Counted from the first letter of the stretch, positions 45,179 to 54,142 are shown. The stretch: 64,000 bases of DNA from an uncultured Alphaproteobacteria bacterium (GCA_937931645.1 CALHAR010000009.1:124001-188000); one strand, 5' to 3'. Program-made: numbers and translations. The notes: a model not told the origin generated them from the sequence alone.

Positions 45179-46957
45179 ATGCCTGTTTATTCTGCCCCGA
45201 TGGAAAATATAAAATTTATTCTGCACGATGTTTTAGGTTCAGAAAGTTTAACCGAAATTCCTGGATTTGAAGACGCAACGCCAGATCTTGTTAACCAAAT
45301 TTTGGAAGAGGGCGCAAAGATTTGTGAGAACACATTATTCCCACTTAATCAAAGTGGTGATGCAGAAGGTTGTACGTGGAAAGATGGTGATGTCACAACA
45401 CCCAAAGGGTTTAAAGAGGCCTATGATGAATTTACGCAAGGCGGTTGGTGCGGCGTTTCATCAGATCCTGAATTTGGTGGTATGGGCCTGCCTGCCTTGG
45501 TGAACACGGTGATGCAGGAAATGATTTGTTCTAGTAACTTTTCATTTGGTATGTATCCAGGCCTTTCGCAAGGGGCGTATGAAGCGCTTCATCATTTTGG
45601 AACACAGGAACAAAAAGAAACTTATTTGCCTAAGCTGGTGACAGGGGAATGGTCAGGGACAATGTGCCTGACAGAGCCGCATTGCGGGACGGACCTTGGC
45701 CTTATCCGTACAAAAGCAGTCCCGAATGATGATGGGTCATGCGATATCACAGGAACAAAGATTTTTATTTCTGCGGGTGAGCATGACTTAACTGAAAATA
45801 TTATCCACCTTGTTTTGGCAAAGTTACCTGACGCACCAGATGGTGTGAAAGGGATATCTCTTTTTGTTGTACCCAAATTCTTACCCGAAGATATGTCACG
45901 TAATCCAATTAATTGCGGGTCTATCGAACATAAAATGGGTATCCATGCAAACTCTACTTGTGTGATGAACTTGGAAAATGCCAAAGGCTGGCTTGTTGGT
46001 GAAAAACATAAAGGCCTAAAAGCCATGTTTATTATGATGAACGCGGCGCGTTTGGGTGTGGCCATGCAAGGGTTAGGTATTGCAGAAGTCTCTTATCAAA
46101 ATGCGTTAGCCTATGCGAAAGATCGTTTACAAATGCGCTCACTTGATGGTGAAAAATACCCTGATAAGCCTGCTGACCCTATCATTGTGCACCCTGATGT
46201 CCGCCGTATGTTACTGACGTCTAAGGCGTTTTGTGAAGGTGGTCGCGCGCTTTCTTATTGGGTGGGTATGAACTTAGATATCTCTCTACATCATCCTGAT
46301 CCAGATAAAAAACAAGAAGCCGATGATTTGGTACAACTCTTAACCCCTATTTTAAAAGCGTATCAAACGGATATGGGTTTTGAAGTATCGTCATTGGCGA
46401 TGCAGGTTCATGGCGGGCATGGTTACATCGCCGAATATGGGGTAGAGCAATATACGCGTGATGCCCGTATTGCGATGATCTATGAAGGAACAAACGGTAT
46501 TCAGGCGTTGGATTTAGTGGGTCGTAAAATGGGGCAACATATGGGACGTTATTTACGTCGTTTTTTTCATCCTGTTTCAACATTTATTGAAGAAAACCAA
46601 ACCAATAGTGACCTACAGGAATTTATTTTCCCACTGGCAAAATCTTTTGCGAAGCTTCAACAAGCTACAGCAATTATTGCTCAAAAAGGCATGAAAGACC
46701 CAGTGGAAGCGGGTGCGGCCTCGGTTGACTACTTACGGCATTTTGCATTGGTGGCCATGGGCTATATGTGGATTCAAATGGCAAAAGTTGCACAAGAGAA
46801 ATTAGCAGAAGGCGTAGATAATAAAAAATTCTATGAATCTAAAATTAAAACAGCGCGCTTTTTCTTTGCCCGTATGTTGCCTGAATCAGATTGGCACTTC
46901 AAAGCGGTGATGGCAGGTAAAGATAGTTTAATGGAATTAAACGAAGACGAATTTTAA
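45179..46957 (+). CDS. Acyl-CoA dehydrogenase (DmdC-like long form)
   Basis: The 592-residue FAD enzyme has an N-terminal extension starting PVYSAPMENIKFILHDVL and the acyl-CoA-binding MCLTEPHCGTDLG segment. The C-terminal half carries the catalytic-Glu region IYEGTNGIQALDL and an extra C-terminal domain. This layout is that of the DmdC/long-chain acyl-CoA dehydrogenase group. It supplies the first beta-oxidation step for the thiolase and bifunctional enzyme nearby. Chain-length preference cannot be told. Confidence 0.93.
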   Translation: MPVYSAPMENIKFILHDVLGSESLTEIPGFEDATPDLVNQILEEGAKICENTLFPLNQSGDAEGCTWKDGDVTTPKGFKEAYDEFTQGGWCGVSSDPEFGGMGLPALVNTVMQEMICSSNFSFGMYPGLSQGAYEALHHFGTQEQKETYLPKLVTGEWSGTMCLTEPHCGTDLGLIRTKAVPNDDGSCDITGTKIFISAGEHDLTENIIHLVLAKLPDAPDGVKGISLFVVPKFLPEDMSRNPINCGSIEHKMGIHANSTCVMNLENAKGWLVGEKHKGLKAMFIMMNAARLGVAMQGLGIAEVSYQNALAYAKDRLQMRSLDGEKYPDKPADPIIVHPDVRRMLLTSKAFCEGGRALSYWVGMNLDISLHHPDPDKKQEADDLVQLLTPILKAYQTDMGFEVSSLAMQVHGGHGYIAEYGVEQYTRDARIAMIYEGTNGIQALDLVGRKMGQHMGRYLRRFFHPVSTFIEENQTNSDLQEFIFPLAKSFAKLQQATAIIAQKGMKDPVEAGAASVDYLRHFALVAMGYMWIQMAKVAQEKLAEGVDNKKFYESKIKTARFFFARMLPESDWHFKAVMAGKDSLMELNEDEF

Positions 46958-46964
46958 TTTTTTA

Positions 46965-47789
46965 ATGTCTGCTTATCAAATAAAAACGTTAGAAGATTTA
47001 CAAACGTGGCGAAAAGATTTATCGGCACAAAACAAAACTATTTCTTTCGTCCCAACAATGGGCGCGTTACATAACGGTCACTTATCTTTGGTGAAAGAAG
47101 GCTTTAAACATGCCGATAACGTCATTGCCAGTATCTTTGTTAATCCGACGCAATTTGCTCCCGGTGAGGATTTTGAATCTTACCCACGCACAATAGAAGA
47201 TGACATTAAAAAACTTGAAAACCTAGGTGTACAGGCGGTTTGGTTACCAAATACCGATGATATTTACCCCGATGGCGTACAATCAGATATTTATATTGAA
47301 GGTGTTTCAGAGCCTTTGGATGGTGAATTCAGGCCTCATTTTTTTGGCGGTGTGGCAACCGTTGTTGCACGATTATTCCGCCTTGTTAGTCCAGATGTTG
47401 CGCTATTTGGAGAAAAAGATTTTCAACAGTTACAAGTCATTAAGAAAATGGTGAGAGAGCAAAGCATCCCTATAAAAATTATCGGTGTGCCTATAGAGCG
47501 TGATGAACATGGTTTGGCTTTATCGTCACGAAATGTTTATTTAAATGATGAAGAATATAAAATAGCCATCCAACTTAATAAAGTTTTAAAAAATATGGCA
47601 GACGGTCATTTAAATGAAATAGCGGCTATTGATAAATTATTAGAGATTGGTTTTGATGAAATTGATTATTGTACGGCACGAAATTCCAAAACGTTAGGAA
47701 CAGAAAATCCGGATCGGGTTTTTGCGGCCGTGTGGCTGAATAAAGGTTTGGGTAAAACCAGATTAATTGATAATATAAAAATGAAATAA
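46965..47789 (+). CDS. panC: Pantothenate synthetase
   Basis: PanC condenses pantoate and beta-alanine using ATP. The 274-residue protein has PTMGALHNGHLSLV (HIGH-like motif), FVNPTQFAPGEDF and the KMSKS-like SSRNVYL. It starts seven bases after the acyl-CoA dehydrogenase gene; panB is not in the window. Confidence 0.96.
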   Translation: MSAYQIKTLEDLQTWRKDLSAQNKTISFVPTMGALHNGHLSLVKEGFKHADNVIASIFVNPTQFAPGEDFESYPRTIEDDIKKLENLGVQAVWLPNTDDIYPDGVQSDIYIEGVSEPLDGEFRPHFFGGVATVVARLFRLVSPDVALFGEKDFQQLQVIKKMVREQSIPIKIIGVPIERDEHGLALSSRNVYLNDEEYKIAIQLNKVLKNMADGHLNEIAAIDKLLEIGFDEIDYCTARNSKTLGTENPDRVFAAVWLNKGLGKTRLIDNIKMK

Positions 47790-47803
47790 CAAAAGGAAAT
47801 ACC

Positions 47804-48106
47804 ATGTCGCTAGAATCTATAACTGAGAATATTAAATCAAAAATGGCTCTGGCGGCTGGTTTGGACGCTAAAGTAAAATTTGATTTTGGTGATGATGGCC
47901 TTATCCATGTTGATGCCACGCAAAGCCCGCCAGAGGTGAGCCATGATGATAATGACGCGGATTGTACCTTAAAATGCTCTATTGAAACTTTTCAAGGCTT
48001 CATTGATGGCACGGCGGATCCGACCATGGCGTTTATGATGGGTAAGCTTAAAGTTGATGGATCAATGGGTTTGGCAATGAAGCTAAATTCTATCATTGAA
48101 GATTAA
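47804..48106 (+). CDS. SCP2 sterol-carrier domain protein
   Basis: This 100-residue single SCP2 domain contains the typical DADCTLKCSIETFQGFIDG and MMGKLKVDGSMGLAMKL segments. It binds lipids or acyl-CoA in a hydrophobic tunnel. The place after acyl-CoA dehydrogenase and panC suggests a link to acyl-CoA handling. Confidence 0.92.
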   Translation: MSLESITENIKSKMALAAGLDAKVKFDFGDDGLIHVDATQSPPEVSHDDNDADCTLKCSIETFQGFIDGTADPTMAFMMGKLKVDGSMGLAMKLNSIIED

Positions 48107-48119
48107 AAACTTACTTTAA

Positions 48120-48725
48120 CTATAAATAACTTTTAATCACATCAATCATTTGTTCAATCGTATCATCAGTTTTAAAGATACGAATCAAACTATTATCAGG
48201 TCCCATGAAATAGATAAAAGATGAATGATCCATCGTGTAATCATTCATGCCTTCTTCTTGTACTTTTGCGGCATATATCTTATAGGCTTTTTTGACAATA
48301 TCTGTTTGTTCCGTTGTGCCGGTCAGGCCTATTAAGCGTGGATGAAATAAGCCAACATAATCTTTCATGGTGGCAACATTATCGCGTTCAGGGTCAACGG
48401 TAATAAAGATGGGTTGTATGGTATTACCTTTATCTCCTAATTCCTTTAAAACGCTGGAAATACGCTGTAACTCTGTTGGACAGATGGCTGGACAATAGGT
48501 AAAGCCAAAATAAATAAGGCGATATTGATTATCAAAATTAGCTTGGGTGACGGTTTCTCCCAAGTGATTTTTCAAGGTAAAGTCGCCACCAAAGTTTTTG
48601 GCAACAACAGAATTTTTATGAGCGGCGGCAGTTTCATCTTTTATTTGATAAGCGGCAATAGCTCCAGCAAGGGCAACGCCAATAAGAACTGTTATAAATA
48701 ATCTGATAATACGTTTTTTTGTCAT
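48120..48725 (-). CDS. Sco1/SenC copper chaperone
   Basis: Sco proteins deliver copper to cytochrome oxidase. The 201-residue product has an N-terminal membrane anchor (about 7-26), a thioredoxin fold, CPAICP with the two copper-binding Cys (78, 82) and the third ligand His167 in MDHSSF. It implies aerobic respiration with a copper oxidase. Confidence 0.93.
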   Translation of the reverse strand: MTKKRIIRLFITVLIGVALAGAIAAYQIKDETAAAHKNSVVAKNFGGDFTLKNHLGETVTQANFDNQYRLIYFGFTYCPAICPTELQRISSVLKELGDKGNTIQPIFITVDPERDNVATMKDYVGLFHPRLIGLTGTTEQTDIVKKAYKIYAAKVQEEGMNDYTMDHSSFIYFMGPDNSLIRIFKTDDTIEQMIDVIKSYL

Positions 48726-48770
48726 GCAGTTTTATACCGCATGACACTGTAAATTTAAAGAGTAAGGTTT

Positions 48771-49544
48771 TTATAAAACCGTTAACATTTCGGCCACTAA
48801 AGGATGACGGACAATATCTTGTGCGCCAAGCTTGCAGACGGCTACGTTTTGAAGGGGTTGCATCCGCTCCATAATATCCGCTAACCCTGATACCCCTGTC
48901 AGTAAATCACTTTGGTCTGGGTCACCTGTTACCACCATAGTGGAATGCCACCCTAAGCGTGATAACAACATTTTCAGTTGTCCGTAGGTACAGTTTTGTG
49001 CTTCATCAATGACTACATAGGAATTATTAAGCGTTCTACCGCGCATAAACCCAACAGGGGCTATTTCAATTGTGCCATCACTTAAATATTGACGTACTTT
49101 CTTGCCGCCCATACGATCGCCTAGCGCGTCATAAAGGGGGCGCAGATAAGGTGCCATTTTTTCGTCCAGCCCCCCAGGGAGATAGCCTAATGATTCCCCA
49201 GCCTCCATCGCAGGGCGGGAGAGGATAATCCGCTCTACTTGGCCTTTTTCAAGGGCTTCAACGGCTTTTGAAATGGCGATGTAGGTTTTCCCTGTCCCTG
49301 CCGGTCCAACCGCAAGGGTCAAATTATATGCATCAATTGCCTGCATTAACTGGGCTTGTCCTTCAGAGCGCGGTTTAATATTTTTGACATATTTTTTATC
49401 TCGCCTTCCATCAATCGCCTCATCTAAAGGATGCCAATCGCTGTTGTTTGTTTTTCGTTCCGCACCATTTTTATCAAAATAGGGATTTACAATATTGTCA
49501 CGATTGCTATTCCGATAGTTTTTTTGATGTTTCTTTTTGGACAT
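48771..49544 (-). CDS. PhoH-family ATPase
   Basis: The 257-residue PhoH-type protein has Walker A GPAGTGKT at 80-87, Walker B VVIDEAQN, TGDPDQSD and a conserved LSRPAMEAGE segment. The family is implicated in RNA metabolism. It is shorter than YbeZ and lacks an N-terminal KH-like extension. The ybeY and lnt neighbours usual elsewhere are absent. Confidence 0.93.
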   Translation of the reverse strand: MSKKKHQKNYRNSNRDNIVNPYFDKNGAERKTNNSDWHPLDEAIDGRRDKKYVKNIKPRSEGQAQLMQAIDAYNLTLAVGPAGTGKTYIAISKAVEALEKGQVERIILSRPAMEAGESLGYLPGGLDEKMAPYLRPLYDALGDRMGGKKVRQYLSDGTIEIAPVGFMRGRTLNNSYVVIDEAQNCTYGQLKMLLSRLGWHSTMVVTGDPDQSDLLTGVSGLADIMERMQPLQNVAVCKLGAQDIVRHPLVAEMLTVL

Positions 49545-49597
49545 GAAAGATTCCTTTTCTTTGGGTTAGGGGTGAGGTTGAATTAAAATAAGGCAAT

Positions 49598-49625
49598 AAA
49601 AAAGCCGCTAGCAAAGGCAGCGGCT
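49598..49625 (-). terminator. Rho-independent terminator (minus strand)
   Basis: GCCGCT (49604-49609) pairs with AGCGGC (49619-49624), nine-base loop, followed on the minus strand by six T. It lies about 215 bases beyond the nrdB terminator, so it should serve a separate transcript. Confidence 0.85.
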
Positions 49626-49742
49626 GAAATAAATTATAGAGTTGTTACGTAAGTAGTGATCACTACTCATTCGGTTTATGTCTGTGTCATTCTGATGATA
49701 AATCAAGGAGAACCCTTGTATAAGAGGATATTAAAACTAACT
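49598..49742 (-). ncRNA. Candidate small RNA
   Basis: A promoter-like pair on the minus strand (49777-49749) would start a transcript of about 145 bases that ends at the terminator at 49598-49625. Its body contains the perfect 16-base palindrome AGTAGTGATCACTACT (49652-49667). No protein of meaningful length is encoded. The call rests on signal arrangement only. Confidence 0.35.
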
Positions 49743-49748
49743 GACATT

Positions 49749-49777
49749 AGTATATCAAAAAAATATAAGTCTTTCTA
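49749..49777 (-). promoter_or_regulatory. Possible promoter of the candidate small RNA
   Basis: Read on the minus strand: TAGAAA (49777-49772), 17-base spacer, TATACT (49754-49749). The -35 matches four of six, the -10 five of six consensus positions. Confidence 0.4.
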
Positions 49778-49837
49778 CATAAATAGGGTGTGTAAAAAGT
49801 TTTTGTTTTCTTGTGATGCCTTAAATTCTTTGAAAAT

Positions 49838-49871
49838 GAAAAACCGCCTCCTTAATGTCTTAAAGAGGCGG
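49838..49871 (-). terminator. nrdB terminator
   Basis: CCGCCTC (49844-49850) pairs with GAGGCGG (49865-49871), extended by a TTAA/TTAA pairing inside. On the minus strand five T follow. It lies about 35 bases past the nrdB stop. Confidence 0.88.
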
Positions 49872-49906
49872 AGCTTATTAATAGAATAAATGAAAGCCTA
49901 ATAATG

Positions 49907-50959
49907 TTAAGCGGCGATATCTTGCTGACCATCAGGGTCAGTTGGGTTAAACGCTGTTTCTGCAAATACATCTTCCCATGTTCCTTCTGTAGAAGCGCGG
50001 GAATACTCGGTTGCACGGTTTTCAAAGAAATTTGTGTGCTCCGCCCCATTTAACATTTCATCCATCCACGGCAGAGGGTTTTTCTCTACCCCATAAATAG
50101 GCTCAAGGTGAAGTTGTTGCAAACGGCGGTCACCAATAAAACGAATATATTGTTTTACATCTTCGGGTGTCATACCTTCGATAGGTCCCATTTCAAAACA
50201 TAAATCAATAAAAGCATCTTCATGTTTAACTGTGATTTCACAACATTCAACGATTTCTGCTTTTAATTCATCATCCCAAATATCTTGGTTTTCACTGATG
50301 AAACTATTGAAGAGTTTAATCATCGATAAGCAATGTAAGGTTTCATCACGTACAGACCATGTAATAACTTGCCCCATCCCTTTCATTTTATTGAAACGTG
50401 GGAAGTTCATAAGAATGGCAAAAGAAGCAAACAGAGCAAGTCCTTCGGTGAACGCCCCAAACATTGCCATTGTTTTGGCAATATCACGACGATTATCCAT
50501 AGATACGTCTTGCATATAATCAAACTTATCTTTCATCGCTTTGTAATCTAGGAAGGCTTCATATTCAGTTTCTGGCATACCTAATGTGTCTAGTAAATGT
50601 GAGTAGGCGGCAATGTGAACTGTTTCAATGTTTGAAAAAGCCGCTAACATCATCTGTACTTCCACAGGGCCAAAGACTTGGCTGTAATGCTTCATGTAAC
50701 AGTTATTCACTTCAACATCGGCCTGGGTGAAGAAACGGAAAATTTGTGTCATCAGATTCTTTTCTGATTCAGTCAAAGTTTTTTTCCAGTCACGGACATC
50801 TTCTGCCATTGGAATTTCTTCTGGTAACCAATGTAAACGTTGCTGCGTTAACCATGCTTCATAACACCATGGATATAAAAATGGTTTATAAATGTGACGT
50901 TCTTGAAGAAGGGGGGAGTTAGATCTATCAGTTTCGCTGATCTTATTTTGTGCAGACAT
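49907..50959 (-). CDS. nrdB: Ribonucleotide reductase beta subunit (class Ia)
   Basis: NrdB carries the diiron-tyrosyl cofactor for NrdA. The 350-residue protein has metal-ligand helices with FFTQADVEVNNCYMKH, ETVHIAAYSHLLD and RDETLHCLSMIKLF. It is separated from nrdA by msrB and has its own upstream region with two NrdR-type boxes. The tail ends GQQDIAA, not a typical Enterobacteria NrdB terminus. Confidence 0.95.
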   Translation of the reverse strand: MSAQNKISETDRSNSPLLQERHIYKPFLYPWCYEAWLTQQRLHWLPEEIPMAEDVRDWKKTLTESEKNLMTQIFRFFTQADVEVNNCYMKHYSQVFGPVEVQMMLAAFSNIETVHIAAYSHLLDTLGMPETEYEAFLDYKAMKDKFDYMQDVSMDNRRDIAKTMAMFGAFTEGLALFASFAILMNFPRFNKMKGMGQVITWSVRDETLHCLSMIKLFNSFISENQDIWDDELKAEIVECCEITVKHEDAFIDLCFEMGPIEGMTPEDVKQYIRFIGDRRLQQLHLEPIYGVEKNPLPWMDEMLNGAEHTNFFENRATEYSRASTEGTWEDVFAETAFNPTDPDGQQDIAA

Positions 50960-51121
50960 ACTTTGGTGCTCCTAGACAGTTAAAGCGTTAATATTAGATT
51001 TCTATTTCTTTTGATTGTAGGCATTGGAGTAGCGAATCCGAGTCAATCATATGAGTCGTCCACAGCTTTCCAATACATAGAAAAAAAGGAATAATGACCA
51101 TGCCCTTATAAAAAAGCATAA

Positions 51122-51169
51122 TTATAATATATAGTATGTTTGGTATTTTTAAAACACTATATGTTGTGT
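51122..51169. promoter_or_regulatory. Pair of NrdR boxes upstream of nrdB
   Basis: TTATAATATATAGTAT (51122-51137) and ACACTATATGTTGTGT (51154-51169) fit the NrdR consensus acaCwAtATaTwGtgt. They are 32 bases apart start to start, the three-turn spacing typical of NrdR sites. They lie about 165-210 bases upstream of the nrdB ATG, inside the msrB-nrdB spacer. Confidence 0.7.
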
Positions 51170-51188
51170 TTTAAACTAATTTTTTCGA

Positions 51189-51734
51189 TTATTCTTTTTC
51201 GAATAACTTTAGATATTCGCCATATCCTTCGGCTTCTAAATCTGCCTTTGGTACAAATCGTAAGGATGCAGAATTCATGCAATAGCGTAACCCACCTGCT
51301 TCTTTTGGTCCGTCAGGGAAAACATGCCCTAAATGCGAATCGGTAGAGGCTGATTTAATCTCAATACGCTTTGTAAATAAACTATTATCTTCATGCTCAG
51401 TAACGGCATTCTCAGAAATTGGTTTTGTAAAACTAGGCCATCCTGTGCCTGATCTATATTTGTCCGTAGAAGAATAAAGCGGTGTTCCATCAATAATATC
51501 GACATAGATTCCTTCGGCTTTATTGTCCCAATATTTATTTTTAAAGGGTGGCTCTGTTCCGCCTTGTAGGGTCACTCTTTTTTGTAAATCTGTTAGATGA
51601 TTAGTAGAAAACTCTTTTTTTACTTCAGTCATTATTTTCTCATCTTTCGTGTTCATGGCTTCTGCGCTGACGGTTATAAGGGCAAGCCCCCCAACAACAG
51701 CCAGTAATATTAACTTGATGTCCCATATTCTCAT
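51189..51734 (-). CDS. msrB: Exported methionine-R-sulfoxide reductase MsrB
   Basis: The 181-residue MsrB-fold protein has an N-terminal hydrophobic export segment (about 7-26), so it probably acts in the periplasm. The catalytic Cys152 is in [11 protein letters not shown]. The usual resolving-site SGCGWPSF reads SGTGWPSF with Thr97. The CxxC zinc pairs of zinc-type MsrB are missing. It is located between nrdA and nrdB on the same strand, after the nrdA terminator. Confidence 0.93.
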   Translation of the reverse strand: MRIWDIKLILLAVVGGLALITVSAEAMNTKDEKIMTEVKKEFSTNHLTDLQKRVTLQGGTEPPFKNKYWDNKAEGIYVDIIDGTPLYSSTDKYRSGTGWPSFTKPISENAVTEHEDNSLFTKRIEIKSASTDSHLGHVFPDGPKEAGGLRYCMNSASLRFVPKADLEAEGYGEYLKLFEKE

Positions 51735-51787
51735 GATTTATTCCTTTATTATGGGCATGTATTCGCTTGAACAGGGCGCGAGGTTAC

Positions 51788-51814
51788 AAAAAAGGAGCCA
51801 TGAAGCTCCTTTTC
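51788..51814 (-). terminator. nrdA terminator
   Basis: AAGGAGC pairs with GCTCCTT around a short loop; six T follow on the minus strand. It lies 30 bases past the nrdA stop and separates nrdA from msrB. Confidence 0.87.
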
Positions 51815-51844
51815 GTTAATTTTTTAAGTCTTACTGACAGCCCA

Positions 51845-53665
51845 TTATTGGCAAGAAAGGCATTCCTCATATTGTGGTTCTGCGCTTAATTCTGGTGCGC
51901 GGCCTTCACTTTCGCGGGCACGTGTCCATGAGGCATCACTTTCTGCACGCTGGATAGATTTTGAACGACAGTAATAAAGCGACTTAACACCTTTTTTCCA
52001 TGCTTCCATGTGGATGTTGTGTAATTCTTTCTTATGCACGTTGGCAGGTAAGAATACATTTAAACTTTGTGCCTGACAGACAAATGATGCGCGGTCACCG
52101 GCATGTTCAATCAACCATCTTTGATCGATTTCAAAAGCTGTTTTGAAAACATCTTTTTGTTCATCCGTTAAGAAATCTAAATGCTGAACAGACCCTTCAT
52201 TGGTAAAGATAGAGCTCCATACGTCTTCAGTGTTTTGACCAAGATCTTCTAAAATCGCCATCAGGTACTTGTTCTTCACAGGGAAAGAACCAGACAATGT
52301 TTTATGGGTGTAGGCATTTGCTGCATTTGGTTCAATACCTGGGGACGCTCCACCACAAATGATAGAGATAGATGCGGTTGGTGCAATTGCCATTTTGTTA
52401 GAGAAACGCTCTTGAATACCGTAATCCGCCGCATCAGGACACGCACCGCGCTCTTCTGCTAATTTACGAGAAGCATCATCGGCGCCACGTTTAATGTGTT
52501 GGAATATACGGCGATTCCAGACTTTCGCCATCACACCTTCCATAGGAATAGATTTTGATTGTAGGAATGAATGCCATCCCATGACACCTAAACCAACGGA
52601 ACGCTCACGCATTGCGGCATATTTGGCGCGCTTCATACTATCGGGCGCTTTTTCAATAAAGTCACTCAGGACGTTATCCAACATTCGCATAACATCTTCG
52701 ACAAACATTGGGTCATCTTGCCATTCATCAAATTTATCAAGGTTTAACGAGGACAAGCAACAAACAGCCGTTCTATCATTTCCTAAATGGTCACGTCCTG
52801 TTGGAAGTGTGATTTCAGAACATAAGTTAGACATTTTTACATTTAATCCGGCCATTTTATGATGGTCAGGGATATTGTCATTCACATGATCGATATAAAC
52901 AATGTAAGGCTCGCCTGTTTCAATACGTGCTGTCAGAACTCTAATCCAAAGCTCACGTGCATTTACTTTTGAAACAACCGCGTTGTCTTTAGGGGAGCGT
53001 AGCGCCCATTCTTCGTTGGCTTCCACCGCCTGCATAAAGGCATTATTCACCAAGATACCGTGATGAAGGTTAAGCGCTTTACGGTTCGGATCACCGCCCG
53101 TTGGTTTACGGATTTCAATAAATTCTTCAATTTCTGGGTGCCAGATAGGCAGGTAAATAGCCGCTGAACCACGACGCAAACTACCTTGGGAGATAGCGAG
53201 TGTTAGTGAGTCCATCACGCGGATAAAAGGAACAATCCCAGAAGTTTTACCATTGCGGCCAACTTTTTCACCGATGGAGCGTACATTACCCCAGTAAGAC
53301 CCAATCCCGCCACCTAAAGAGGCCAACCAGACATTCTCATTCCAAAGAGAGACAATATCATCAAGAGAATCTTCAGTCTCATTTAAGAAACAAGAAATAG
53401 GTAAACCACGGCTGGTACCACCATTAGAAAGAACAGGTGTAGACGGCATAAACCAAAGCTTGGACATATAGTCGTAAAGACGCTGTGCATGTTTTGAATC
53501 ATCGCCATAATACATTGCAACACGGGCAAATAAATCCTGTGGTGCTTCTTCAGGTAATAAATACCGATCATAAAGCGTTTCAATACCGAACTTTGTTAGA
53601 TTTTCGTCGCGTGAACGATCGATTTGAATGCGGTTTCCGCCTTCTATTTGTGCATAGTCGAACAT
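51845..53665 (-). CDS. nrdA: Ribonucleotide reductase alpha subunit (class Ia)
   Basis: NrdA reduces ribonucleoside diphosphates. The 606-residue protein has FMPSTPVLSNGG, the active-site Cys region GLPISCFLN, NLCSEITLP and the C-terminal redox pair CLSC. The N-terminus begins close to the catalytic core, so an ATP-cone activity domain is absent or very reduced. It has its own upstream control region and terminator, apart from nrdB. Confidence 0.95.
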   Translation of the reverse strand: MFDYAQIEGGNRIQIDRSRDENLTKFGIETLYDRYLLPEEAPQDLFARVAMYYGDDSKHAQRLYDYMSKLWFMPSTPVLSNGGTSRGLPISCFLNETEDSLDDIVSLWNENVWLASLGGGIGSYWGNVRSIGEKVGRNGKTSGIVPFIRVMDSLTLAISQGSLRRGSAAIYLPIWHPEIEEFIEIRKPTGGDPNRKALNLHHGILVNNAFMQAVEANEEWALRSPKDNAVVSKVNARELWIRVLTARIETGEPYIVYIDHVNDNIPDHHKMAGLNVKMSNLCSEITLPTGRDHLGNDRTAVCCLSSLNLDKFDEWQDDPMFVEDVMRMLDNVLSDFIEKAPDSMKRAKYAAMRERSVGLGVMGWHSFLQSKSIPMEGVMAKVWNRRIFQHIKRGADDASRKLAEERGACPDAADYGIQERFSNKMAIAPTASISIICGGASPGIEPNAANAYTHKTLSGSFPVKNKYLMAILEDLGQNTEDVWSSIFTNEGSVQHLDFLTDEQKDVFKTAFEIDQRWLIEHAGDRASFVCQAQSLNVFLPANVHKKELHNIHMEAWKKGVKSLYYCRSKSIQRAESDASWTRARESEGRAPELSAEPQYEECLSCQ

Positions 53666-53705
53666 GACCCTTACTCCCCGTTTTGTAAGAATTTAATTAA
53701 TAATT

Positions 53706-53738
53706 TGTGTATAACTGCTGTGGATTGGTTGTGGATAC
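53706..53738. promoter_or_regulatory. Cluster of three DnaA-box-like sites upstream of nrdA
   Basis: TGTGTATAA (53706-53714), TGTGGATTG (53719-53727) and TGTGGATAC (53730-53738) match TGTGGATAA in 8, 7 and 8 of 9 positions. DnaA is known to bind the nrdAB promoter in Escherichia coli. Here they lie 40-75 bases upstream of the nrdA start. Confidence 0.45.
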
Positions 53739-53751
53739 GTGAATATTCAAA

Positions 53752-53799
53752 CCACAACCCCTAGCGGTGTAATACCTATAAACATACTACATATCGTGG
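53752..53799. promoter_or_regulatory. Probable NrdR box pair upstream of nrdA
   Basis: The minus-strand sequence of 53784-53799 (CCACGATATGTAGTAT) matches 12 of 16 NrdR consensus positions. A weaker copy (9 of 16) is at 53752-53767, exactly 32 bases away. The pairing at the standard spacing makes the weak member credible. Confidence 0.5.
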
Positions 53800-54142
53800 G
53801 TCTGTCCAGATAAAAAAAACTTTATCCCAGCCCTTAAAAGGTTGTTTTGCGCCACATATCAAAGGTGAAATCTAAGAGTTTATGCGTAGTTAAGAATTTT
53901 GTGACTCTTATCCCCGTAAAAATTATTTGCTAAATATTTTTTAAAAAGAAATAAAATTTCAAATATTATCATTATCTCACGTCGCTTATTTCGACAATTA
54001 CAAGGTTGATAGGTAAAAATAACGGTGAGATTTGAAAATTGATAAGGGTATTGCCCACAAAATAGCTTTTTTTGTAGGGGGAAGCCCTATATAACTATAT
54101 GTAATAAATAGAGATTTTGAGGGTACAGACAAGGATAAAGAG

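Larger units (their letters stand above)
49545..49906. other. Gene-free spacer with two minus-strand terminators
   Basis: This 362-base spacer lies between phoH and nrdB. It holds the nrdB terminator at its right, a candidate promoter and small transcript in the middle, and a second terminator at its left. Open frames inside it look spurious (Lys/Leu/Ile-rich, no ribosome site). Confidence 0.6.
53666..54142. other. nrdA-pyk divergent intergenic region
   Basis: This 477-base gene-free spacer contains a cluster of DnaA-box-like 9-mers next to nrdA, a probable NrdR pair, and an AT-rich stretch at about 53920-53990. A 7-base inverted repeat TAAGAGT/ACTCTTA lies at 53873-53910. TATA-rich sequence just before pyk is a likely promoter area. 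Confidence 0.6.

Noticed and set aside
49656-49889. 77-codon plus-strand frame in the nrdB-phoH spacer
   Set aside because: No ribosome site, crosses the nrdB terminator hairpin, and its Lys/Leu/Ile composition reflects AT-rich DNA.
53666-54142. Chromosomal replication origin
   Set aside because: DnaA-like boxes are present but few and imperfect, and no dnaA, hemE or parAB neighbours are seen; promoter control of nrdA is the simpler reading.
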